Shown here piece after piece: positions 27,978 through 38,211 of a DNA stretch of 64,000 bases; position 1 is the first letter of the stretch; the number at the start of each line of letters is the position of its first letter. The stretch is from Streptomyces sp. Act143 (GTDB lineage: Bacteria; Actinomycetota; Actinomycetes; Streptomycetales; Streptomycetaceae), in assembly GCF_003143935.1 (NCBI RefSeq), contig NZ_QFRX01000001.1, positions 7,145,514-7,209,513 on the forward strand. The letters run 5' to 3'. Below the pieces are notes generated by a model. That model was not told the origin of the DNA. It saw nothing but the letters and a program-made list of their open reading frames with translations, and searched no databases. A program made the position numbers and the translations under genes.

Positions 27978-28204
27978 CGGCATCCCTTGTAGGTAAAGGA
28001 ACGTGCGGATGCGGCCGGGGCCGATCGGTCCTGACCGCGAAGGTCCGGAAATGCGACCCGGACGATCGCACAGCTTTACGCATGGGAAGGATGTTTAGGG
28101 AGAGTTGACCGAATCGATATGGGCGGATGGGGAAAACCCGCGATCCCCTTTAGGGGCATGGGTGAGAAAAGGGGCGAACCGCCCGCCAACTGTCCGGTGG
28201 ATTC

Positions 28205-28732
28205 TCAGGCTTCTCTGGTACGCGCGTAGTGCCGCGACGCCTTCGCCCGGTTCCCGCACGCCGCCATCGAGCACCAGCGGCGCGTGCCGTTCCGTGACGT
28301 GTCGAAGAAGTGCAGGATGCACGCCTCGTGGGCGCAGCCGCGGATGCGGTCGGGTGCGGCGGTGAGGAGCTCCAGGTAGTTGCGCGCGGCGAGCCAGGCG
28401 GGCCCCCACGCGGGGTCTCGGAACTCGGGCACCTCGCCCGGGCCCTCGGGGGTGAGGGTGGCCCGGATACGGCCATGATCGAGCACGGCGTCCAGCGGGG
28501 CCGGGTCGCCCCCGTCGACGGCCTTCCGCAGCGCGTCCCGCGCCTGGAGGGTGTGCCGCAGTGTCGGCGCGTCGGCCGTGAAGCGCCCGTCGAGCGCGTT
28601 GGCCGCCAGCCACACGGTGAGCCCGTCGGCGTCCGTCAGCAGGTCCTGGACGGCGCCCTCCCGCATCCAGCGCGTGTTGAGCAGATCGAGGGCGAGGGGT
28701 TCGCCGGTGAGGGGGCGGGGGTCGGCTGGCAT
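28205..28732 (-). CDS. CGNR zinc-finger (ABATE-domain) transcriptional regulator
   Basis: This 175-residue protein has the N-terminal ABATE domain (GEPLALDLLNTRWM near residue 10) and a C-terminal CGNR zinc finger whose ligands are C133, C138, C154 and C159 (CSMAACGNRAK). Family members are predicted DNA-binding stress regulators. It is divergent from a VOC-family gene, and the 121-nt gap has the inverted repeat CTAACCT-N16-AGGTTAG, a likely operator for it. The ATG at 28730-28732 follows AAGGAG. Confidence 0.87.
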   Translation of the reverse strand: MPADPRPLTGEPLALDLLNTRWMREGAVQDLLTDADGLTVWLAANALDGRFTADAPTLRHTLQARDALRKAVDGGDPAPLDAVLDHGRIRATLTPEGPGEVPEFRDPAWGPAWLAARNYLELLTAAPDRIRGCAHEACILHFFDTSRNGTRRWCSMAACGNRAKASRHYARTREA

Positions 28733-28791
28733 GCGGGGGCTCCTTCGACGCTAACCACTCAAGGGTACGTGAGGGGTTGCGCTGCTCACAC

Positions 28792-28821
28792 CTAACCTTT
28801 AACTTGATTGAGAGAGGTTAG
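28792..28821. promoter_or_regulatory. Putative CGNR-regulator operator
   Basis: CTAACCT (28792-28798) and AGGTTAG (28815-28821) form a perfect inverted repeat with a 16-nt centre, and another CTAACC half-site lies at 28751-28756. It sits between the divergent CGNR and VOC genes, where it could control both. Confidence 0.5.
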
Positions 28822-28853
28822 CCGCGGGGCTGGCCATGTCGAAGGGGAGAGCC

Positions 28854-29297
28854 ATGACCTTGCGTACCGGCCACATCGGCCTGAACGTCACCGACCTCGA
28901 CCGCTCGCTCGCCTTCTACCGGGACGTCCTGGGCTTCACGCTGATCGGCGAGGGCAAGGAGGAAGGCCGCCGGTACGCGTTCCTCGGTGACGGCTCGGCC
29001 CTCGTCCTCACGCTCTGGCAGCAGGCGGGAGGGCCGTACGCGAGCGACCGCGCGGGCCTGCACCACCTCGCCTTCGAGGCCGACTCGATCGAGCGGGTCA
29101 AGGAGTACGAGGCGGCGCTGCGGACGTACGGCGTGGACTTCGCCTACGAGGGGGTCGTCGCCCACCGCGAGGGCGCCGCGTCCGGCGGCATCTTCTTCCA
29201 CGACCCGGACGGCACCCGGCTGGAGATCTCGGTGCCGAGCGGCGCGGAAGGCGCGCCGGCGCCGGTCGAGTCGGCTCCGACCTGCGGGTTCTTCTAA
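28854..29297 (+). CDS. VOC-family (glyoxalase/bleomycin-resistance fold) protein
   Basis: This 147-residue protein is a two-module vicinal-oxygen-chelate domain: RTGHIGLNVTDLDRSLAFYR and GLHHLAFEADS carry the metal-binding histidines, and FFHDPDGTRLEIS the glutamate of the second half. Function could be lactoylglutathione-lyase-like, dioxygenase-like or drug binding; no substrate can be read from sequence. The ATG at 28854 is preferred because AAGGGGAG precedes it; an in-frame ATG at 28836 lacks one. Its stop overlaps the next start (TAATG). Confidence 0.87.
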   Translation: MTLRTGHIGLNVTDLDRSLAFYRDVLGFTLIGEGKEEGRRYAFLGDGSALVLTLWQQAGGPYASDRAGLHHLAFEADSIERVKEYEAALRTYGVDFAYEGVVAHREGAASGGIFFHDPDGTRLEISVPSGAEGAPAPVESAPTCGFF

Positions 29298-30184
29298 TGG
29301 CGGGCTTGTATCACGCGGGCTCGCTGGCCGTGCAGGAGCGGGTGGGCGTACGGGAGATCGCGGCGCGCATGGGGCGGGCCGCGGGCGCGGGCATCAAGCC
29401 GGTGGCCGCGGCCTTCCTGGAACAGCAGCCGCTGCTGGTGGTGACCGCCACCGACCCCTCGACCTCCCGGGTCTGGACGTCACCGCTCGCCGGCCCTCCG
29501 GGCTTCGTCCGGGCCACCGGCCCCGCCCAGCTGTCCGTGACCGTCGGCGTTCCGCCGGCCGACCCGCTCGCCACGGCCCTCGGGACGCCCGGCGTGGCCG
29601 TCGGCACGATCGCCCTCGACCCGCGCACCCGCCGCCGGATGCGGCTCAACGGCCGGGCCCGGCCCACGGCACAGGGGTTCGCGGTGGCGGCCGACCAGGT
29701 GTTCGCCAACTGCCCCAAGTACCTCCAGAGACGGGAGTCGTACGAGGTGGTGACCGGCCGGGGGAGCGGGGCCGCCCGGCACGGCACCGCACTCACCCCG
29801 CCCCAGGCCGCGTTCATCGCCGCCGCGGACACCTTCTTCCTGGGAACCGTGCACGCGGACGGCGCCGACGCCAGCCACCGGGGCGGCAACCCCGGCTTCG
29901 TGCGCGTCGATTCACCGCGCGAGCTCAGCTGGCGGGACTACCCGGGCAACTCGATGTTCCTCTCCCTGGGGAACCTCGCCGCCGATCCCCGGGCGGGCCT
30001 GCTGTTCCTGGACTGGACCACGGGCACGACCCTCCAGCTCACGGGCGAGGCGCGGACGGAGTTCGCAGGCGCCGAACGCCGGGTCCGGTTCACGGTCACG
30101 GCAGCCGTCGAGCGGCCGTCGGCGGTGCCGCTGCGCTGGTCGGAGCCGGAATACTCCCCGGCCAATCCCGGCGATACCGGCTAA
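29297..30184 (+). CDS. Pyridoxamine 5'-phosphate oxidase-family protein
   Basis: This 295-residue protein has the FMN-binding split-barrel fold of the PPOX family: PLAGPPGFVRATGP in the N-terminal half, and in the C-terminal half DTFFLGTVHADGADASHRGG and GNSMFLSLGNLAADPRAGLLFLDW. Homologues annotated as pyridoxamine 5'-phosphate oxidase-related or flavin-nucleotide-binding proteins share the last motif. The ATG overlaps the upstream VOC stop by one base, so the two are cotranscribed. The reaction is unknown. Confidence 0.85.
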   Translation: MAGLYHAGSLAVQERVGVREIAARMGRAAGAGIKPVAAAFLEQQPLLVVTATDPSTSRVWTSPLAGPPGFVRATGPAQLSVTVGVPPADPLATALGTPGVAVGTIALDPRTRRRMRLNGRARPTAQGFAVAADQVFANCPKYLQRRESYEVVTGRGSGAARHGTALTPPQAAFIAAADTFFLGTVHADGADASHRGGNPGFVRVDSPRELSWRDYPGNSMFLSLGNLAADPRAGLLFLDWTTGTTLQLTGEARTEFAGAERRVRFTVTAAVERPSAVPLRWSEPEYSPANPGDTG

Positions 30185-30193
30185 CTTTCCCTT

Positions 30194-30655
30194 ATGCGAC
30201 AGAAGTTGAGGGTGGCGGCCTACGCCGTGTGCGTTCGCGACGACCATCTCCTGCTGGCCCGCTGGATCGACGGCAGCGGAGAGCCGGAGTGGACCCTGCC
30301 CGGGGGAGGCATGGAACACGGCGAGGACCCCTACGACACCGTGCTGCGGGAGGTGACGGAGGAGACCGGGTACACGGTCGAGATCACGGGCCTGCTCGGC
30401 GTGAACTCCATTCGCCGCACACAGCGCCGGAGTTGGGGCCGGAGCATCGCGCACCAGGGCCTGCGCCTCGTCTACGAGGGCCGCGTCACCGGCGGCGAGC
30501 TGCGCCCCGAGATCGGCGGCTCCACGGACCTGGCGGCCTGGCATCCCCTGACGGAGGTACCCGCCCTGAACCGGGTCGGGCTGGTGGACGTGGGGCTGGC
30601 GCTGTGGCGGGAGCGGCCGGTGACGGGGCGGGTGGCGGCGGCGAAGGGGGACTGA
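30194..30655 (+). CDS. Nudix hydrolase
   Basis: This 153-residue protein contains a full Nudix box from G38 to Y60 (G-x5-E44-x7-R52-E53-x2-E56-E57-x-G59), the metal-binding pyrophosphatase motif. It probably hydrolyses a nucleoside diphosphate derivative; the substrate cannot be assigned. It starts 9 nt after the preceding gene and closes a VOC/PPOX/Nudix operon, which would fit a detoxification or sanitation role. Confidence 0.9.
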   Translation: MRQKLRVAAYAVCVRDDHLLLARWIDGSGEPEWTLPGGGMEHGEDPYDTVLREVTEETGYTVEITGLLGVNSIRRTQRRSWGRSIAHQGLRLVYEGRVTGGELRPEIGGSTDLAAWHPLTEVPALNRVGLVDVGLALWRERPVTGRVAAAKGD

Positions 30656-31012
30656 CACCGCGCCGCGTGCCGGGGCCCCGCCCGCCCCGGCGCCGACCCG
30701 CACGGGGAGCGCGAACGGCCCTCCCATGGCCGGGGGATGCGCGCAGGACCCTTCAGAGCGCGGGGGATGCGCGCAGGACCCTCCCCTACCCCGCGAGATG
30801 AACAGAGCGTGACCGTCGTCCGGCCACCGCAAGAGTCCTCGTGGACACCCAGGGTCCCCCAAGATCCACGTACGGTGATCGGTGTCGGGCGTTGCCGTCT
30901 CGTTCACGCACAGGTCATCCCCGGTGCCAACGATCCAGAGCGAGCGGGGAATTCGCGGCAGCGAGCGACCCGCGACCACTGCCGACGCGTTCGCACTCGG
31001 GGAGATCGCGCC
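30656..31012. other. Intergenic region upstream of the phosphoesterase gene
   Basis: This 357-nt gap contains a 22-bp direct repeat at 30731-30782 and no gene that I can support. The phosphoesterase promoter should lie in its right part; no clear -35/-10 pair was found. Confidence 0.5.
30731..30782. repeat. 22-bp perfect direct repeat, 30-bp period
   Basis: The 22-bp sequence beginning CGGGGGATGCGCGCAGGACC occurs at 30731-30752 and 30761-30782. Confidence 0.9.
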
Positions 31013-32797
31013 ATGTCGCGCATACGCTCTGTCGCCAGCTCCGCCCTGGCGGTCAACCGCCGTACCGTCCTCGCCGTCACCGGCGCCGCAGCCGTCTCCG
31101 CGGGCGTCGGCTACGCCCTGCGGCCCACCGACAGCCAGGCCGCCACCGACGCGGGTGCCACCGGCACGGCCGCCGACACCGCGGCGGAGGCGCCCGTCGC
31201 CCAGTCCCGGCGGGCCCCCGCCGTGCCCCTCGCGCCCTACACCCGCGGCACCACCGTCGCCACCGTCGCCGCCCCGCGCACCGCCTCCGGTTTCCGCCGC
31301 CTGGGCGACGGCCCCGGCTGGCTGCGCGTCGTGCGCGGCGATCTCGCCGCCGCGAAGTCGGGCCGGGCCGGCCGCCGCACCGCGCTCGCCGCGTTCGTGC
31401 AGCTCACCGACCTGCACATCATCGACGCCCAGCATCCGATGCGCCTGGAATACCTGCGCTCGACCGACGTGCACGCCTGGCGCCCGCAGGAATCGCTGAC
31501 CGTGCACGGCGCGATCGCCCTCGTGGAGCGGATCAACGCCCTGCGCGGCGCCCCCGTCACCGGCGCCCCGCTGCACTTCGCGATGACCACCGGCGACAAC
31601 ACGGACAACAACGCCAAGACCGAGCTGGAGTGGTTCCTGAAGGTGATGAGCGGCGGCCGGATCAGCCCCAACTCCGGTGACCCGCGGCAGTACGAAGGCG
31701 TCCAGAACAGCGGCATCAAGCAGTACTGGCAGCCTGACACCACCGTCCGCGACGCCGACAAGCAGCGCGGCTTCCCGCATCTCGACGGCTTCCTCGCCGC
31801 CGTGATCCGCGAGCTCAACAGCCCTGGCCTGAACCTCCCCTGGTACTCCACGGTCGGCAACCACGACGCCATGCCGCTCGGCTGCTACGGCTCCCACGCC
31901 GACCCCTGGCTCACCGAGTACGCGATGGGCGGGAGGAAGCTCATGAGCCTGCCCGCCGCCGAGGCGAAGAAGCTCCAGGACGCCATCAGGAACGCCAAGG
32001 ACCCCAAGGGCGCCGGCTTCCGCGACCTGCTCAAGGCCCACGCCCGCGACATGCGCTCGGTGACGCCGGACGAGAACCGGGCGCCGTACACGCCGACCGA
32101 CTACCTCAAGGCCCACCTCGACCCGGCCCACCGCGGCCTCGGACCCGTCGGTCACGGCTACTCCACCGCCAACCTCGACGCCGGCACCCAGTACTACTCC
32201 TTCCGCATCGCCGACGACGTCATCGGCGTCAGCCTCGACACCACCGACGCGGGCGGCCACTACGAAGGGTCCGTCGGCACGGCCCAGTTGAAGTGGCTGG
32301 AGAAGACGCTGAAGGACAACAAGGACGCGTACGCCGTCGTCTTCAGCCACCACACCAGCAAGTCGATGGACAACACCCGCCCCGACCCGGCCCGCCCCGG
32401 CGAGCGCCGGCACAGCGGCGAGGAGGTCGTCGCCCTGCTGGCCCGCCACCGCAACGTGCTGGCCTGGGTCAACGGCCACATCCACCGCAACGACATCACC
32501 GCCCACGCGGGCTCCGGCGGCGGCCACGGCTTCTGGGAGATCTCCACCGCCTCCCACGTCGATTACCCCCAACTCGCCCGCGTCATCGAGCTGGTGGACA
32601 ACAAGGACGGCACGCTCTCCCTGTTCACCACCTGCGTCGAGTCCGCCGCCCCGCACCGCACCGACTTCGCCGACCTCTCCCAGACGGGCCTGGCGGCGCT
32701 GTACCGCGAGCTGTCCTTCAACGCCCCGGGCGCGAGCACGACGCTCGGCGGCTCGGCACGGGACCGCAACACGGAGCTGGTGCTGAAGAAGGGCTGA
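31013..32797 (+). CDS. Tat-exported metallophosphoesterase (TIGR03767-like)
   Basis: This 594-residue protein has a twin-arginine signal (NRRTVLAVTGAAAVSAGVGY, about residues 14-33) and a calcineurin-type dimetal site: D133-x-H135 (LTDLHI), D195 (GDNTDN), N283-H284-D285 (GNHDAM), the HH pair in FSHHTS, and H489-x-H491 (NGHIHRND). This order and length fit the actinobacterial TIGR03767 family. It probably folds with metal in the cytoplasm, then acts outside as a phosphodiesterase or phosphatase of unknown substrate. The ATG at 31013 is followed by basic residues, then the Tat motif. Confidence 0.88.
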   Translation: MSRIRSVASSALAVNRRTVLAVTGAAAVSAGVGYALRPTDSQAATDAGATGTAADTAAEAPVAQSRRAPAVPLAPYTRGTTVATVAAPRTASGFRRLGDGPGWLRVVRGDLAAAKSGRAGRRTALAAFVQLTDLHIIDAQHPMRLEYLRSTDVHAWRPQESLTVHGAIALVERINALRGAPVTGAPLHFAMTTGDNTDNNAKTELEWFLKVMSGGRISPNSGDPRQYEGVQNSGIKQYWQPDTTVRDADKQRGFPHLDGFLAAVIRELNSPGLNLPWYSTVGNHDAMPLGCYGSHADPWLTEYAMGGRKLMSLPAAEAKKLQDAIRNAKDPKGAGFRDLLKAHARDMRSVTPDENRAPYTPTDYLKAHLDPAHRGLGPVGHGYSTANLDAGTQYYSFRIADDVIGVSLDTTDAGGHYEGSVGTAQLKWLEKTLKDNKDAYAVVFSHHTSKSMDNTRPDPARPGERRHSGEEVVALLARHRNVLAWVNGHIHRNDITAHAGSGGGHGFWEISTASHVDYPQLARVIELVDNKDGTLSLFTTCVESAAPHRTDFADLSQTGLAALYRELSFNAPGASTTLGGSARDRNTELVLKKG

Positions 32798-32888
32798 AAA
32801 CGGCTCAACCGGCGCACAGCGGTCAACCCCGCCGGTTCCGCCCGGGTCTCCTTCCCCGACCAACCGCGCAGGCCGGAAGGGGAAGAGC

Positions 32889-34037
<1,149 letters not shown>

Positions 34038-34043
34038 TCCCGC

Positions 34044-34136
34044 ACCACGCCACGGCACGGCATGGCACGCCACGGCATGGCACGCCACGCCACGGCATGG
34101 CACGCCACGCCACGGCACGGCACGGCACGGCACACG
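34044..34136. repeat. Pentanucleotide minisatellite downstream of the serine hydrolase gene
   Basis: About 93 bp made of shuffled 5-bp units CACGG, CATGG and CACGC, starting a few bases after the stop of the serine hydrolase gene. It is simple-sequence DNA; frames read through it are low-complexity and not genes. Confidence 0.9.
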
Positions 34137-34163
34137 TGCCCGTCCCGTCCGCTCCGCGCGCAC

Positions 34164-34206
34164 GAGGAGGAGCCGCCCGGTCCCCTCCACCCGGCGGCTC
34201 CTCCTC
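34164..34206. terminator. Bidirectional hairpin between serine hydrolase and DUF559-like genes
   Basis: A perfect 14-bp stem (34164-34177 with 34193-34206) with a 15-nt loop lies between two convergent genes. Confidence 0.7.
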
Positions 34207-34235
34207 TCCCCTCCTGATCTCGCCCCGGTCCGTCA

Positions 34236-35282
34236 CTACCGGGGCAGGACCACGACATACGCGGCCGGATCACGGTCGCCGGACGCCATCAGCGCCGTGC
34301 GGACCACGGCCGCCTGCTGCTCCATGGACTCCCGCAGCTTCTTCGGGGTGATGTACACGACCGTGATGCCGAGGCGCTCCAGGTGCTCGCGCTTGCGGGC
34401 GTACTCGGACCACATCGCGTCCTCGTCCTGGCGCGGGGCGCGGGTGTCCAGTTCGACGGCGACCGCCTGCTCGGGCCAGTACGCGTCCAGGCCGCCCAGG
34501 TGGGGCCCGCCGGGCAGCCTCAGGTCCACGTTCCACACCGGGTCCGGCAGGCCGTGTTCGCGGACCATGCGGTACAGGCGGTCCTCCGCGATCGACCGGC
34601 CCTCGGCGAGCAGGGAGTCCACCGCGTCCACCACGTGCGGGCGGGACAGCAGCTTCGCCGCGTTCAACTCCCTCACCACCGCCGCTGGTTCGCAGTGGCC
34701 GCCGCGGACCGCCTCCGTCAGCAGCCGGCGCACCGCGCCCGCGTCCGTCAGCTCCGACACCGCGTCCGCCAGCGCCCGCGGCACCGGCGCCACCGGCACG
34801 CCCGTCACCTGCTGCGGCGCCGGCAGGGACGCCGTGCGCAGGATGCGCGCGGTGCCCGTCGAGCGCAGCCGGCGCAGGCGGGGGACCAGGACGTCGAACT
34901 TGTCGATCGACATCAGCGGCGGGGACGAGGTGAAGCCGTGCAGGGTCAGGGCCGCCAGGCCCGTCAGCATCGCCTCCGTGTACGCCGGGGCGTGCGGGTC
35001 CTCCGCGCCGGGCTGGGCCGGGACCCCCGTCGGCCGCTCCTTCGCCGCGTACATCAGGACCGCGTGCAGCCGCTCCTCGCTGGTCGGCGGGCCGGGGTGG
35101 AGCAGGATCACGCCCGGGAGGATCTGCTGCCAGGCGCCGCCGGGGCGGCACTGCTCGTTCACGTCGGCCGGCGAGACGCCGTGCGTGCGCAGCCGCGCCG
35201 TCGTCATCACCCGGCGGTGCACCTGCGAGAGGTGGCGGACCGGGCGGGAGGAGAGTGGGGGGACCGGGGTGTTGTGGTTCAT
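34236..35282 (-). CDS. Uncharacterised protein with DUF559-like nuclease fold at the C terminus
   Basis: This 348-residue protein resembles actinobacterial proteins with an N-terminal winged-helix/AbiEi-like region (HRRVMTTARLRTHGVSPADV) and a C-terminal DUF559-like, PD-(D/E)xK-related domain (LGGLDAYWPEQAVAVELDTR, then EYARKREHLERLGITVVYIT). The candidate metal ligands are the aspartate of GGLDAYW and the glutamate of VAVELD. No abortive-infection antitoxin is nearby and no activity has been shown for such proteins. The ATG at 35280-35282 is chosen because the first similarity begins soon after; no good ribosome-binding site is seen. Confidence 0.72.
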   Translation of the reverse strand: MNHNTPVPPLSSRPVRHLSQVHRRVMTTARLRTHGVSPADVNEQCRPGGAWQQILPGVILLHPGPPTSEERLHAVLMYAAKERPTGVPAQPGAEDPHAPAYTEAMLTGLAALTLHGFTSSPPLMSIDKFDVLVPRLRRLRSTGTARILRTASLPAPQQVTGVPVAPVPRALADAVSELTDAGAVRRLLTEAVRGGHCEPAAVVRELNAAKLLSRPHVVDAVDSLLAEGRSIAEDRLYRMVREHGLPDPVWNVDLRLPGGPHLGGLDAYWPEQAVAVELDTRAPRQDEDAMWSEYARKREHLERLGITVVYITPKKLRESMEQQAAVVRTALMASGDRDPAAYVVVLPR

Positions 35283-35396
35283 GCAGCGGGGATTCCCGCG
35301 GCCGGTCCGCCCTCTAACCGCTGTTACGTGCCTGTCGATAAATGCGGACAACACGGTACTAAAGGACGGGTGTTCGGATGCCGAGTAGGCACCGAA

Positions 35397-35429
35397 AACC
35401 CCTGGTCCGAATGGGTTCGGCCAGGGGTT
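35397..35429. terminator. Hairpin upstream of the DUF559-like gene
   Basis: AACCCCTGG (35397-35405) pairs with CCAGGGGTT (35421-35429) around a 15-nt loop. It may help terminate transcription from pepN copy 2 or lie in the leader of the next minus-strand gene. Confidence 0.4.
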
Positions 35430-35446
35430 ACGGTCATAATTGCCTG

Positions 35447-35477
35447 AACTTCGTAACGGCTACCTACCGCCGAAGTT
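35447..35477 (-). terminator. Hairpin downstream of pepN copy 2
   Basis: AACTTCG (35447-35453) pairs with CGAAGTT (35471-35477) about 20 nt past the minus-strand stop codon. The inner bases can extend the stem imperfectly. Confidence 0.45.
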
Positions 35478-35497
35478 TTGGCCAGAGATCGCGGTGA

Positions 35498-38071
35498 TCA
35501 GGATGCCTGCGCGTCGCACTCCTGCCCCCGCAACGCCCTCGCCAGGTCGTCCCGCGCCTCCAGCACCAGCCGGCGCAGCGCCGGGGGCGCGTCCTCGTGC
35601 GCCGACAGCCACGCGTCCGTCGCGGCCAGGGTGTCCGGGGAGTCCTGGAGCGACGGGAACAGGCCCCGCACCACGTCCATCCCGATCTGGATCGACCGGT
35701 CCGCCCACACCCGCTCGATGGCCGCGAAGTACTTCTCCGCGTAAGGCGCCAGCAACTCCCGCTGCGAGGACTGGTTCCAGCCCCCGATCGTCGCCTCCAC
35801 CAGCGCGTTCGACAGCGCGTCCGACTCCACGACCTGCGCCCACGCCTGGGCCTTCACAGCCGCCGACGGCCGGGAGGCCAGGCAGCGGACCTGGTGGCGC
35901 TTGCCCGACGCCGTGTCGTCGCGGGCCAGTTCGGCCGCCAGCACGCCCTCGTCGGCGACCCCGTGCGCGGCCAGCGGGCCGAGGAACGCCCAGCGCAGCT
36001 CCTGGTCCACCGTCAGACCGTCGATCTTCGCCGTGCCGTCCAGCAGGCCCTGGAGCAGCTGGAGATCGGCCTCGCCGGACGCCGCGGACGCGAAGAACCG
36101 CGCCCACGCCAACTGGTGCTCGCTGCCCGGCTCGGCCCGCCGCAGCTCGTTGAGCGCACCCTCGGCCAGCAGCCGCTCGCCCGTCGGCCGCCACGCGGGC
36201 GCCACATAGTTGACCAGCGACGAGTTCGCCCACGCGTGCAGCATCTGGAGCACGCCGATGTCCGACTCCCGGCCCGCGAAGCGCAGCACCAGGTCCACGA
36301 AGTCCCGGGCCGGCAGCAGCGCGTCCCGCGTCATGTTCCACAGCGCCGACCAGCACAGCGCGCGGGCCAGCGGGTCGGTCACCGAGCCCAGGTGGGCCTT
36401 GAGCGTCTCCAGCGACCCCGCGTCGAAACGCGTCTTGCAGTACGTCAGGTCGTCGTCGTTGACCAGCACCAGCTCCGGCGCCTGAGCGCCCGCCAGCTCC
36501 GCCACGACCGTCCGCGGGCCGTCGACGTCCACCTCCACGCGCGCGTACCGCTCCACGGCGCCTTCGGGGGTCCGCCGGTACAGGCCCACCGCCACCCGGT
36601 GCGGGCGCAGCTCGGGGTGCGACTCGGCGGCCTCCTGGAGCACGGCCAGTTCGGTGATCCGGCCCTCGCCGCTCAGCAGCACATGCGGGGTGAGGGAGTT
36701 GACGCCCGCCGTCTGGAGCCAGGACCGCGACCACGCCGCCATGTCCCGGCCGCTGGTCTCCTCCAGGACCGACAGCAGGTCTCCGAGCCGGGTGTTGCCG
36801 TACGCGTGCCGCTTGAAATAGCGCCGCGCGCCCTCCAGGAAGGCGTCCTGACCGACGTACGCGACGAGCTGCTTCAGTACGGAGGCGCCCTTGGCGTACG
36901 TGATGCCGTCGAAGTTGAGCTTCGCGTCCTGGAGGTCGCGGATGTCGGCGGTGATGGGGTGCGTGGAGGGCAGCTGGTCGGCGCGGTACGCCCAGGCCTT
37001 GCGGCGGTTGGCGAAGGTGATCCAGGCGTCCTTGAAGCGGGTCGCGCCGACGTTGGCGAAGGTGCCCATGAAGTCCGCGAAGGACTCCTTCAGCCACAGG
37101 TCGTCCCACCACACCATGGTGACCAGGTCGCCGAACCACATGTGCGCCATCTCGTGCAGGATGACGTTGGCCCGGCCCTCGTAGGACGCCTGGGTCACCT
37201 TGCCGCGGAAGATGAACTCCTCGCGGAAGGTGACCAGTCCCGGGTTCTCCATCGCGCCGAGGTTGTACTCCGGCACGAACGCCTGGTCGTACTTCCCGAA
37301 GGGGTACGGGTAGTCGAAGTGGTCGTGGAAGAAGTCCAGGCCCTGCTTGGTGACGAGGAAGACGTCGTCGGAGTCGAAGTGCGGGGCCAGCCCCTTGCGG
37401 CACATCGCGCCGAGGGGGATCTCCAGCTTCGTGCCGTCCTCGAAGGTCCGCTCGTAGGAATCCGTCACGTAGTGGTACGGACCCGCCACGACACAGGTGA
37501 TGTACGTCGAGATCGGCTTCGTCTCCGCGAACCGCCAGACGCCGTCCGTGTGCGAGGCGACGCCGTTGCTCCACACCGTCCAGCCCTCCGGGGCCCGCAC
37601 CTCGAAGCGGAACGGGGCCTTGAGGTCCGGCTGCTCGAAGTTGGCGAAGACCCGGCGGGAGTCGGCCGGCTCGTACTGGGTGTACAGGTACACCTCGCCG
37701 TCCTCGGGGTCGACGAAGCGGTGCAGGCCCTCGCCGGTGCGGGAGTAGGCGCACTGGGCGTCCACGACGAGTTCGTTCTCGGCGGCGAGGTCCTCCAGGG
37801 TGATCCGGGAACCGTCGAAGACCTCGCCGGGGTCGAGATCACGGCCGTTGAGGGAGACGGAGGTCACACTCGGCGCGATCAGGTCGGCGAAGCTGGTGGC
37901 ACCGGGCTCGTTGCAGCGGAACCGGAGCGTGGTCACGGAACGGAAGGTGCGCGGCCCGTCGTCCGCGCCGCCCACCGCCGAACGGACGTCGAGGGACACC
38001 TCGTACCCGTCGACGGACAGCAGGGCGGCCCGCTCCCGGGCCTCGTCTCGGGACAGATTCTCACCGGGCAC
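35498..38071 (-). CDS. pepN: Aminopeptidase N (M1 zinc metallopeptidase), copy 2
   Basis: This 857-residue paralogue of the aminopeptidase at 16797-19373 keeps every catalytic feature: GAMENPG anchor near residue 272 and zinc site H306-E307-x2-H310 with E329 (HEMAHMWFGD, KESFA). The GTG at 38069-38071 is preferred because AGGGAG lies 8 nt upstream and the start then aligns with copy 1; a GTG three codons earlier is only 3 nt from that site. The loop after WFGDLVTM differs (VWWDDLWLKES versus EWWNDLWLNES), so the two may differ in peptide preference. Confidence 0.94.
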   Translation of the reverse strand: MPGENLSRDEARERAALLSVDGYEVSLDVRSAVGGADDGPRTFRSVTTLRFRCNEPGATSFADLIAPSVTSVSLNGRDLDPGEVFDGSRITLEDLAAENELVVDAQCAYSRTGEGLHRFVDPEDGEVYLYTQYEPADSRRVFANFEQPDLKAPFRFEVRAPEGWTVWSNGVASHTDGVWRFAETKPISTYITCVVAGPYHYVTDSYERTFEDGTKLEIPLGAMCRKGLAPHFDSDDVFLVTKQGLDFFHDHFDYPYPFGKYDQAFVPEYNLGAMENPGLVTFREEFIFRGKVTQASYEGRANVILHEMAHMWFGDLVTMVWWDDLWLKESFADFMGTFANVGATRFKDAWITFANRRKAWAYRADQLPSTHPITADIRDLQDAKLNFDGITYAKGASVLKQLVAYVGQDAFLEGARRYFKRHAYGNTRLGDLLSVLEETSGRDMAAWSRSWLQTAGVNSLTPHVLLSGEGRITELAVLQEAAESHPELRPHRVAVGLYRRTPEGAVERYARVEVDVDGPRTVVAELAGAQAPELVLVNDDDLTYCKTRFDAGSLETLKAHLGSVTDPLARALCWSALWNMTRDALLPARDFVDLVLRFAGRESDIGVLQMLHAWANSSLVNYVAPAWRPTGERLLAEGALNELRRAEPGSEHQLAWARFFASAASGEADLQLLQGLLDGTAKIDGLTVDQELRWAFLGPLAAHGVADEGVLAAELARDDTASGKRHQVRCLASRPSAAVKAQAWAQVVESDALSNALVEATIGGWNQSSQRELLAPYAEKYFAAIERVWADRSIQIGMDVVRGLFPSLQDSPDTLAATDAWLSAHEDAPPALRRLVLEARDDLARALRGQECDAQAS

Positions 38072-38211
38072 GGGCGGCACTCCCTACAAGCGGTGTTCGG
38101 TATGTGGACAGCACCGATCCTGCCATGTGCCCCTGACGGCCGGGACCAGGGAATGGGGTGGGGTGGGGACGACGTTGTCCGTGGGAATCGAACACTTTCC
38201 TTAGGAGACGC

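Noticed and set aside
24603..27992. An 1129-codon open frame opposite the subtilase gene
   Set aside because: It is the mirror of a real exported protease with a complete catalytic triad; the antisense product has only low-complexity Arg/Val/Gly/Asp composition.
34044..34136. Coding frame through the pentanucleotide repeat
   Set aside because: The deduced peptides (Ala/Trp/His/Gly repeats) reflect simple-sequence DNA and change completely between frames.
34236..35282. Abortive-infection or restriction defence gene
   Set aside because: The AbiEi-like and DUF559-like similarity is weak, and no partner toxin, methylase or mobile element is adjacent.
35355..35497. tRNA or small structured RNA in the gap with two hairpins
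   Set aside because: The hairpins do not form a cloverleaf, and no anticodon arm or CCA/T-arm pattern is present; terminator function is the simpler reading.
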